A DNA stretch of 64,000 nucleotides from Strigamia acuminata (taxonomy: Eukaryota; Arthropoda; Chilopoda; Geophilomorpha; Linotaeniidae): the NCBI GenBank assembly GCA_949358305.1, contig OX442314.1, positions 21,693,060-21,757,059 of the forward strand, read 5' to 3'. Shown here one piece after another: positions 11,587 to 20,737 of the stretch (position 1 is the stretch's first letter; each line of letters starts with the position of its first letter). Made by a program: the position numbers and the translations under genes. The notes beneath the pieces are model-generated. The model was not told where the DNA came from. It ran no database searches and was given only the letters and a program-made list of their open reading frames with translations.

Positions 11587-11903
11587 TGTGTTATTACAAT
11601 TTTAACACTTTTCTTTCTTCATGTTTGACGTGTTTTCGAAACTCCAGACTTTTTCTAACACTATACGGACATTCCAATCCAATATGGACTTGATTTGTGT
11701 AACGTTTGTGACAGCTTCGTGAACTATCCATTTCATTTCAAGGTTGTGAAGTAAAGTCTATTTTAATTAGGGTGTATGAAGTAGTATGACCCATGAAAAA
11801 CAATGAAAAAGAAAATAATGGCTCTTATTTTACAGTTGGTTAGTCCCAGTCCCAGTTTCTTCCTCATACTTAAATGTTGGGCGCTTCCTAAGCCTCATGA
11901 AAA

Positions 11904-14900
11904 ATGGGCATGGATAGGAGCAAAAATCACATTTCATGTCTTATTATTATTATTTATTACACATTTTTCTTTATTTTCTGCAACGGAGACAGAAAACGTA
12001 AGTAATCATAAATAATAACTTACCGTAATTAAATACACAGTTAATCGTTATGATCAATTTTTAGATCTGTTTTTCGACGAGTTGTGTCAACAAAATTCAC
12101 AGCCAAAAATTCATCTTAGTGCGTGGAAAAACAGAGGCGATGCAGCAGTAACGTTGTCCTTAAGCAGGGATGATTATCCTTCCGGTTTAAACTGTTGTTT
12201 ATCCGTAACATCAGATAAGAAATTAGCAGTTGAAATCAATGACATTAATCTTCCACTGCGTCCTGGTCTGAGTTCCTGCTTAGACCATCTGCAGGTAAGT
12301 GGAAAAATTGAATCCTTCTTTTAGACCTTGATAATTTTAATTTGCATTTGAGCGCAGATAGAATCAGCTACAGATATCTTATCTCTGTGCCGTCAGCAAG
12401 ACATTGGCCATGAGACGGAAAATGAAGCTTCATATATTCTTGAAGCTTTACACATAGTCAGCATTTGCTTTTACAGCAACTCAAGATTGGACCCAAATGA
12501 TGAAGAGACGTCTGAATATGGATTTACATTAAGACTGCTAACATTTTCAGAAGGTAAGATCCAAATTGTGATCTGTAGTACCGTATTTTACCGATTAAGA
12601 GTCGCTCTTAAATTGTAGCCGCAGCTGAGACACCAAGAATATCGTTATGTTTGCAAAAGTACTGTATTTAACCTCACGAATGATGAACGTACACTTTGTT
12701 CGTGACGTTCAGACTTCGTTTGTTACACTAAACAAAACCGAAGTTGTAATTGCTGACAAAAATGGCAGTTTTGAATAAGAGCCGCAGCTAAAATATGATA
12801 ATTTAATTCCCGTTAACTAGAACAACTCATCTGAATGCTGTTTCCATTAGAACACACTTAGCAGCATTGGACCAAGCTAGTACTTACACTGCTGATCAAA
12901 ATTATAAACTCACCCTCAAAATGTAGAATAAACCATACCACATCCACCAATTGTTTTGATCTGTAGGTATTGTTATTAATGCACAAAATAAACACATTTC
13001 CCATCAACTGAATGAAGTTGCTTCATTAGTAACAAAAATATTACAAAATTCATGTTTGGACCGTGGACAAAATTATAAACTCACGTACATTACTTTGGAT
13101 AATTCAATGCCAAATTGTTCTAATGTTCATTCTGCTGAAGTCAATTACTGAGCATATTGATAGCACCACAACAGCATTGTTTGGGCCAGATACTGTAGAT
13201 AGCAATGCCACTGGCACGATACTTTGAGCTCACCACAGACTCATGAACAGACAGCAAGTTCGAAATTCTATAATGATTTGGTGTGGCTTTTCAGCTCAGA
13301 GAAAGGCAGAAGTCTGAAGATTATGTTATCTTAATGAATGATCAACTTTTGTGTTCAGGTCAGCTATTAAGAAGGAAAAATTACAAGACAATGCACCAAT
13401 CCATGTCTCAAAAGTTACAAAATCTTCGTTTAATCATTATAAAAATTATTTTATAAATTTATATTTTATTTTATTTTATGTTTTATAAATTATTTTTATG
13501 GGAAATGTGTTTATTTTGTGCATTAATAACAATATGTATAGATCAAAACAATTGGTGGATGTGGTCATGATTTATTTCACATTATGAGGGTGAGTTTATA
13601 ATTTCGACCAGCAGTGTATAGATGGGTGACCTGCAGGGAATCCCAGTTATTTCGCATTCTTGTCTGATTGAGATATTGTTTCTAGGGCAAGAATATTTGT
13701 TACCTAACTCTAATTTGGTTTTCTCTAGGTTTCCCAGTTCTCGGTGCAAATACAAGGTTGGGTCATTAAGAAAGTCGTGCCACAGATCGCGGTTTGCGTG
13801 GCCTAAATCCCAAAACAAGTATTCTTCTTAAGGGGCCATGACCATGCTTAAGCGTAACACTACTTATATTATACTTATAACTATGGTTTAAATAGGCATT
13901 TCTTATTTGTCAGACTAAGAAAAATTAACTATAGTTTGCGCCCGGTAATCTTCATGACAAAATCAAACTAAAAAATCCTTGTCTGTGCACGTATTACATA
14001 TTATTAATTCTAAAAATCATGTAATTATTGCGTTTATATGTGCACAGGCAAGTGTTTGAATTTGGTAACAAGATATCAGTTCAAGCCCCGATCTAACTCA
14101 TGAGGCAGCCATTTTGAATTTAGCTAAAAAAACAAAAAATTGCCATAAACCAATTTAAAAACCATTACACCCATGGTTTATGTTTTCGTCGCTTTTGATG
14201 GGAGTTTATAACTGTTTTTGGTGTCCATTCTGTCTGTAGAAACACTAAAGAACACAAAATAGAAACTTTAAATGCACCTACTGTATACTTTAATCAAACC
14301 TCATACAGCTCAGTGCAGTAAATGAAATCATGCGAGCACATTTTTTAAAAATGGTTTAGAAATGAATGCAGACATCTGCTCAAAAATCTTCGAGGGATTC
14401 ATTTGCCACAACTCAACCATCTGTTTACCTCAGTCTCTCAAGTGTGACGGCGAAGAAGACTGCTTTAACGGCTTCGATGAAGACCAAGTCAATTGCATGG
14501 ATATAACCACCACTACTGGTAATTTATCATCATAATCGATAAACATATTATGTTTCTCCGACAATTTTATTTTAAGAACAGAAGTAGACTCGCCAGCTGC
14601 TATTGGACTTTCTCTCCAAGGAACCATAACTTTGGGAGGAATTGCTATAATCGTTTGTGCTGTGTTAGTTATGTGTATGTGGCAATGTCTGCTCAAATTT
14701 AGACCTGAACCGTCATCCCAAACCCCTCATACAAGTGTCGCACAAACTGAAATTACTAACTTACCTGTGGCCATCTACACGGTTCCCATCAGCGGCGCCA
14801 GCAGTTCTGCTCTTGATATTCCTGCAGGAGCTTCCACGGCCAACTCGGACCGGATTTTTGTTGCATGCACTGCTTCTAGACAACAGAGAATAGGAGATTT

Positions 14901-14955
14901 ACCACCATCTTATGACACTTTATTTGGAAAAAACAACAATAACAAAGCAACTTAA
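11904..14955 (+). CDS. Single-pass receptor: CUB-like, LDLa, membrane span, PPxY tail (gene 2)
   Basis: Five exons give 350 residues: 11904-11997 (signal peptide with a run of Leu/Ile/Phe), 12065-12294 and 12358-12553 (CUB-like), 14360-14518 (LDLa), 14582-14955 (span and tail). Intron phases (1, 0, 1, 1) match gene 1. The start at 11904 was chosen because only this frame joins in phase to exon 2. A longer frame from 11803 is open but out of phase. The LDLa repeat is canonical: six cysteines and 'CDGEEDC' followed by an FDED acidic cluster. The tail ends with 'LPPSYDTLFGK', matching the PPxY block of gene 1 while most of the tail has diverged. Intron 3 (1.8 kb) contains a Tc1/mariner element. 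Its last coding bases fall inside the duplicated block that recurs at 18.2 kb. Confidence 0.82.
12887..13616. mobile_element. Non-autonomous Tc1/mariner element with long inverted ends
   Basis: Begins CACTGCTGATC and ends with the inverse complement ...CAGCAGTG, flanked on both sides by TA, the Tc1/mariner target. The terminal inverted repeats are about 115-120 bases with only scattered mismatches. The middle (about 13130-13460) holds scrambled remnants of a transposase gene, including a piece around 13384-13445 that matches the better-preserved transposase remnant at 18086-18150. It lies within intron 3 of receptor gene 2 and has no intact frame. Confidence 0.85.
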
Positions 14956-15181
14956 AAACAAAAAAGGAAAAATAATCTATAGTAAAATCAAGAAAATATC
15001 ACGACTCAAATTGATAAAAGTGATTGAATTTTGTTTTAACTCACCATTTTTATGTGTACCGAGCTGCTGTATATATAAAATAGGTCTATGATCATTGATA
15101 TCGTCTACGATCAAAATCAACTCGACGCCATTTTTGCAACAAAGAAATGAAGCTATCGTCACTTACGTCGACAGTTCGGGG

Positions 15182-15426
15182 AAGGCTTTTTGTCTTCCGC
15201 CGGGTGTCGCTCTGTGCGCATGCGCGTAGAGCAATTAAGTGGCACCAGCCACATCAACAATGGTAGCATTCGACTAAAATTCGATTCATTAATTTATTTT
15301 TTTGCTTGGCACAAACAAGCCAAGCAAAATTTAAAATGTCAAAAAAATTAATTCCTGGGCTATTGCCAGTCATTTGCTCTATGCGCATGCGCGTAGAGCG
15401 ACACCTGGCGGAAAATAAAAAGCCTT
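15182..15426. mobile_element. Foldback (MITE-like) element, copy A
   Basis: A 245-base unit whose ends are about 53-base inverted repeats beginning AAGGCTTTTT. Each arm contains a GC-rich block around the palindrome GCGCATGCGC, in an otherwise AT-rich region. The loop carries a second small palindrome around TTGCTTGGC. No coding capacity and no clear target duplication. A second copy is at 18454-18694, carried along by the segmental duplication. Confidence 0.6.
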
Positions 15427-15627
15427 GTTAGAGCAAAAAATACACTATTGTATTTTCTTTTAAATAAAAAGAATATATCTAAATAATTGTGTGTTTTATT
15501 AAAATTTTCGAAATTCACATGACCACATTTCGACGAAACCTTCAATTTAAAAATAAAAACTAAATATATAACAACTCAAAATTACAGATTACCGAAAAGT
15601 GAAAAATTAAAATTAAAACATAAGTTT

Positions 15628-16604
15628 TTAAACAGCCGTTTCAGCATAATCTAACTTAATTCGAATTTCAAAACCTTCGTTATCTCGTCCTGATGCATGT
15701 ATTGGAGGCAACGGTTCGGGAATTATAATGTCAGACGTACCAGTATCGTTACCGATCGTGTATTTCCTGGAGTATTTACAACTGCGACAGTATTTTCTGC
15801 CTACATAGCAAGCAGCTAAGATTAACAAAATTGCAATGCCACATGCAGAAATAATTATGTAGTCCTCAACGTCTGATTTTTCACTATTAAAATTCCAAGT
15901 CAAGTTGTGGTTGTCTGTGCTGTTTGAGTATGACGCATCTTGTAAAGAAATAAAATTGGAAATTCATAATGAAATAAAACTGATAATAAATTTAAAATCA
16001 AGACAGATATACTTTCAAAATTCGGCGTAATGATTATTTTAAATCCTGAGGAAGTGGAATAATTGCATTTTCTCGATGAACATCTGTTGCTTAAACTGAC
16101 AACACCAGGATTTGTTGTTACAATCAATCCATTGGCGGGCAAATCAGATTTTCGACACATGGCTCTGGTTTGATTTTCAGTTAGATAAAAATTCGATACC
16201 TAAAACAAAAGAAAAAATAATTGGGATTATTAAATTATTATTTTTCTAAAACTGAATAACATTTTCTTACTGTGACAAAGTCCAAGCAGGTTTTAGTTTC
16301 ATTGTCGAATGGCAAATTAAGAGAATTAAACTGAAAATTAAGTTTTGATGAATGCGAGGTAAATTCCATGGTACAGTTGAATCCGTGTTGTTGCAAACTT
16401 AGGTCTAATACAAATGAAGAATTTTCCGCCACAAATAAATGGCCATCTTTAGTGTGAAAACATGGCATAAACATTTCATCTGGAAAAAAAAATAAATTAA
16501 TATATTCAATCTCAATCAATATTCAAAATCTACTTACGCGACACATTAACGTATTGCAATTTGGAAATAATTAAAACAAAAGCTAAAACTGCATAAAAGT
16601 GCAT
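15628..16604 (-). CDS. Single-pass membrane protein with CUB-like ectodomain, no LDLa
   Basis: Four minus-strand exons join in phase to 257 residues: 16604-16538 (signal peptide), 16479-16271 and 16199-16013 (CUB-like ectodomain with several cysteines and many N-glycosylation sequons), 15938-15628 (juxtamembrane, span near residues 165-188, tail). The first intron is phase 1 and the second phase 0, as in receptor genes 1 and 2, which supports common ancestry, but the LDLa exon is missing. The span ends in a Cys- and basic-rich stop-transfer stretch. The tail contains 'PEPLPPIHA' but no PPxY. A degraded copy is at 18899-19828. It is convergent with receptor gene 2. Function is unknown. Confidence 0.72.
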
Positions 16605-17480
16605 GATGTTATAGAATGTCAAACCGTTTAAAAATTTTTGTCAAACTGATATAAAACGGATTCAATTTGACGCTTTTATACCGATCTGGCGCTAAAAAAT
16701 AGTGAATTAACCAATGGCAATTGTTTGAATTTGTTACGTAATTAAATATTTGAATAATTTGGGACCCGGAATTCAATAAGATTCAGCAATCAGCTTTCCT
16801 GCAATGCTACGGTGTTTCGTGGAGTTTTCTGTTCTCATAATTCCATTATTTATAAATTTTGTTACTGAATCAAACAAATTGCAGAATTGTCAATTCGAGA
16901 ATATTTAAATAAAAAATTGTGATTTTTGTGATTTTTATTAGCATATTTAACAAGTAAATACAGAATAAATACGTTTTATAAGTAAAAGCTTTTATATTTA
17001 TAAATTAATAAATCGCCGCCAGATTGCGCTAGTATCGGCACATTTCTCCAAAATTCAAAAAATATGAACTCTTTCACATTAAAATGTTGTTTAAGTGAAA
17101 CGCTATTAAATTTGCATACCAGTATACCTGTAGTAATATTCTTTTTATTGGTTTTTAAATAGTAATCGATTTTAATTTTAACATATAACAGGAGGTGTCA
17201 ACAAGAGTATTTAGAAAAATAAATTAGTCATTTACGATTTTATTTTATGTTTATTTATATATATTTTGATTCAAAATAACGAAGAAAAAATTATTAGGTC
17301 ATAAAATTCGTATTTTTAAAATGACAAATAAGTTTTAACTTGTCACGTCAGTCTAAAACGTTTTAAAACTCAGATCGGTCCATCATAATAATATTTACTA
17401 ATTTAATTAGTTTATTTTATTTTGAAAAAAGCAAAATTCAATTTTAGACAAATATTTCATATCCCGGATGTCTCTGATTT
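16605..17480. other. Non-coding part of duplication copy A
   Basis: Upstream region of the minus-strand CUB-like gene. It includes its presumed promoter (tttataccg near 16675) and AT-rich sequence. No gene seen. Confidence 0.5.
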
Positions 17481-17499
17481 AGGTATCAGCAGATAACAA

Positions 17500-18190
17500 A
17501 TGTTGAACATCACTTGCGAGTCGTCTCTGCTCCCTACGATGCATTCAATCAAACCGTCTCATTTATATTTTTTAATCCTTTTTTTACAACAGTTTGTTTT
17601 TTCCGTGTATAAATTAGTTAAAATGTTGGTACATCTTTTGGGTCGTCAAGTGACGTCGTGTTGCTTGATTTTTTACGTTGTCAATCAACGATCATCACTA
17701 ATGATCGTTGATAGATCTGCTTAACTGAACATAGCTGATAGCACCACAACAGCATTGTTAAGACAATGCCAGATGGCTGTAAACTTACTCAGAGTGAAAT
17801 TAACAAAATCTGATTTCATCGTGGATAAGGAGAGTCTCGAAGAGTGATTACTGCCAAAATTGGGGTATTGATCTGTGGACCTTATGGTATTGTTAAAAAA
17901 AATTCAGGATGGAAGAAAGTTCTATCCGCGTGAAACGTGCGCTTGGTTCACAAGCTGGCAAGAAATGAAAGAGAGAGTTGGGTCCAAATTAGAGCTCAAA
18001 TTCCTCAAAAAGTGTCACGGCACACTGTTTCCCATACTTTGGCAATCCATCCACATGTTAGGTTTACAAAATGTAAGCAAAAACAAGACAATGCACTAAT
18101 CCATGTCTCAAAAGCTACAAAATCCTCGTTTAATCATTATAAAAATCATTTTAATGGACTGGCCATCGAAAAGTCCATGCTTAAACCATC
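17500..18190 (+). mobile_element. Degraded Tc1-type transposase remnant
   Basis: Plus-strand fragments in different frames still read as Tc1 transposase. A helix-turn-helix-like 'PQKVSRHTVSHTL' lies near 17996-18040, and the catalytic-core segment 'QDNALIHVSKATKS' lies near 18088-18130, followed in another frame by 'MDWPSKSPCLN'. Frameshifts and stops show it is dead. It shares sequence with the element in intron 3 of receptor gene 2. Its right end abuts the start of duplication copy B at about 18183. The exact left end is not determined. Confidence 0.72.
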
Positions 18191-18235
18191 TTAAGACACT
18201 TTATTTGGAAAAAACAACAATAATAAAGCAACTTA
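18183..18235 (+). pseudogene. Orphan 3' end of receptor gene 2
   Basis: About 50 bases match the last codons and stop of receptor gene 2 (the PPxY-TLFG end). The Tyr codon of the PPxY motif has become TAA, and nothing of the gene remains upstream. It marks the left boundary of duplication copy B. Confidence 0.75.
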
Positions 18236-18453
18236 AAAACAAAAGAGGAAAAATAATTTATAGTAAAATCAAGAAAATATCACGATCAAATTGATAAAAG
18301 TGATTGAATTTTGTTTTAACTGAGTATTTTTGTGTGTACCGAGCTACTGTATTTATAAAATAGGTCTATGATCATTGATATCGTCTACGATCAAAATCAA
18401 CTCGACGCCATTTTTGCAACAAAGCTTCCGTCACTTCCGTCGACAGTTCGGGG

Positions 18454-18694
18454 AAGGCTTTTTGTCTTCCGCCGGGTGTCGCTCTGTGCGCATGCGCGTA
18501 GAGCAAATGAGTGGCACCAGCAATATCAACAATGGTAGCATTCGACTAAAATTAGATTCAGAAATTTATTTTTTTGACATTTTAAATTTAAAGAAAATTT
18601 AAAATGTCAAAAAAATAAATTCCAGGGCTCTTGCCAGTCATTTGCTCTATGCGCATGCGCGTAGAGCGACAACTGGCGGAAAATAAAAAGCCTT
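18454..18694. mobile_element. Foldback (MITE-like) element, copy B
   Basis: Same inverted arms (AAGGCTTTTT..., GCGCATGCGC core) as 15182-15426, with a slightly shorter loop. Its presence at the matching position in copy B shows it was there before the duplication. Confidence 0.6.
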
Positions 18695-18898
18695 GTTAGA
18701 ACAAAAAATACATTATTGTATTTTCTTTTAAATAAAAAGAATATATCTAAATAATTGTGTGTTTTATTAAAATTTTCGAAATTCACATGACCACATTTCC
18801 AAGAAACCTTCAATTTAAAAATAAAAACTAAATATAACAACCCAAAATTACAAATTACCGAAAAGTGAAAGATTAAAATTAAAACATAAGTTTTTAAA

Positions 18899-19828
18899 CA
18901 GCCGTTGCAGCATAATCTAACTTAATTCGAATTTGAAAACCGAAATTATCTCGTTCTGATGCATCTATTGGAGGCAACGGTTCGGGAAATACAAAGACAA
19001 ACTTATCAGTACCGTTAGCTATCGTTATCGTGTATGCCCTAGAGTATTTAGAAGTGCGTTATGTTTTACCTACATAGCAAGCAGCTAAGAAGATTAATAA
19101 CAAAATTGCAATGCCATTTGCAGAAATAATCGCCATCATGAAGTCCTCAGCGGCTGGATTTTTGCAAAAAATAAAATTGGAAATTCATAATGAAATAAAA
19201 CTGATAATAAATTTAAAATCAAGACAGATATACTTTCAAATTTCGGTGTAATGATTTTAAATTTGTATCCTGAGGAAGTGGAATAATTGCATTTTCTCGG
19301 TGAACATCTGTTGCTTAAACTGACAACACCAGGACTTGTTGTTACAACTAAACCATTGGCGGGCAAATCAGATTTTCGACACATGGCTCCGGTTTGATTT
19401 TCGCTTAGACAAAAATTCGATATCTAAAACAAAAGAAAAAATAATTTTGAATATTTAATTATTATTTTTGTAAAACTGAATAACATTTTCTTACTGTGAC
19501 AGAATCCAAGCAGGTTTTAGTTTTATTGTCGAATGGCAAATTAAGAGAATTAAACTGAAAATTAAGTTTTGATGAATGCGAGGTAAATTCCATGGTACAG
19601 TTGAGTCCGTGTTGTTGCAAACTTAGGTCTAATACAAATGAAGAATTTTCCGGCACAAACAAATGGCCATCTTTACTGTGAAAACATGGCTTAAACAATT
19701 CATCTAGGAAAAAAAATAAATTAATATATTCAATCTCAATCAATATTCAAAATCTACTTACGCGACACATTAACGCATTGCAATTTGGAAGTAATTAAAG
19801 CAAAAACTAAAACTGCATAAAAGTACAT
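18899..19828 (-). pseudogene. Decayed copy of the CUB-like membrane protein gene
   Basis: Exons 1-3 (19828-19762, 19703-19495, 19423-19234) still align with the gene at 15628-16604 and keep their splice sites and phases. The last exon is damaged. A deletion near 19155-19165 removes its acceptor and the start of the juxtamembrane region, and a frameshift after the membrane span creates an early stop (about 19058). The protein could no longer have its normal anchor and tail. A truncated secreted form from exons 1-3 is possible in principle but unsupported. Confidence 0.75.
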
Positions 19829-19871
19829 GATGTTATAGAATGTCAAACCGTTTAAAAAATTTTGTCAAACT

Positions 19872-20690
19872 TGTCGCGTCCTACTTGGTATAGGTTTAAA
19901 TAGCGCTAACGTGTAATACTTTACCTGTGATCAATTATGTAAATACCCAAATGAATACCAAATGTATGTAAATAAACAGGTAATTTATTCACCAGGCTTT
20001 ATGCCTTTAAAATACACTCAGTAATAATTCTAGAGTCGACGTGGTCAGCGTCGAACAAAGGATTTCTCAAGATGGCGTCGTCGATTCCGCGTGGTCGGCG
20101 GAACAAAGGCGGCGTCTCGAGTTGTCGTTAATTCGTCACGGATTCGTCTTCACGGACGCGGTGGAATGCTCTTTCGAGTCTTCTATCCGTGCCTGTTGTC
20201 TAGGGTTTGTTTAGCGTCGCAGAGGCCTCGTCTAGGAACTTTGGGGTTCCCTACAAAGCACTCGGACACTTACTTCGGCGAATAATCGTCTGGGCGATTA
20301 TTCTGGGTGATTTCACAAGGGCTATTCTCGTGCTTTCGCAGGAATAGCTCGCAAGTGACTTCGTGAGAGTTACAGTTTGTACTTTACTCAGCGATCCTCG
20401 ATCAATCCTAACTTGTAGTTGAAGTTGGCCTGACGGTGAGGTAGTTGCTGTGTTCTTGGTGTCGTTTGTGTAAGTTCTGACTTTAGGCGGGAAACACAGC
20501 CTTTTATGCAGTGGGGTGAAGGGCCGGCGATCAACCAATGGGGGCTGACCACCAGCCGCTTCCTCCCCCTCGGGGCACACACCTGCCATGGGGAGGTGGA
20601 GCCAACTCGGGGGGAACGACTCTTTAATCATAGTGACTCATAGGACAAGTATCCGCCCTGGGGGGACACTTATCCAACTGGGTCACCACA
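19872..20690 (-). repeat. 3' LTR of the gypsy element
   Basis: An 819-base terminal repeat matching 31918-32736. On the element strand it begins TGTGGTGACC and ends CGCGACA. It contains a TATA-like CATAAAAG (complement at about 20501-20508) and an AATAAA polyadenylation signal (complement at 19984-19989). Confidence 0.95.
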
Positions 20691-20705
20691 CGTCCCTCCT
20701 CCAGC
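20691..20705 (-). promoter_or_regulatory. Polypurine tract
   Basis: On the element strand a purine-rich run (GGAGGAGGGA) lies immediately before the 3' LTR. It is the expected primer site for plus-strand DNA synthesis. Confidence 0.75.
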
Positions 20706-20737
20706 TTCGATCTCGGATCGGAGCGATCTCAATTTTC

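Larger units (their letters stand above)
14905..17350. repeat. Segmental duplication, copy A
   Basis: From the last codons of receptor gene 2 through the minus-strand gene at 15628-16604 and on to about 17350, the sequence reappears at 18183-19871, 32737-33100 and about 34235-34490. Similarity by eye is high in most stretches, with small indels. Copy A lacks both the gypsy element and the 1.1 kb segment holding the small gene at 33637-34129. Boundaries are approximate. Confidence 0.85.
18183..19871. repeat. Segmental duplication, copy B left part
   Basis: Matches 14905 to about 16640. It is interrupted by the gypsy element inserted after 19871 and resumes at 32737. It contains the foldback element copy and the pseudogene of the CUB-like gene. 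Confidence 0.85.

Noticed and set aside
11803-11903. An earlier start for receptor gene 2
   Set aside because: The frame from 11803 is open to the donor but ends in phase 0, which does not fit exon 2. The frame from 11904 ends in phase 1 and gives a good signal peptide, like gene 1.
20251-20631. A 126-codon minus-strand frame in the LTR, repeated at 32297-32677
   Set aside because: It spans the LTR promoter region, has no family features, and is repeated simply because the LTR is. Treated as a chance frame.
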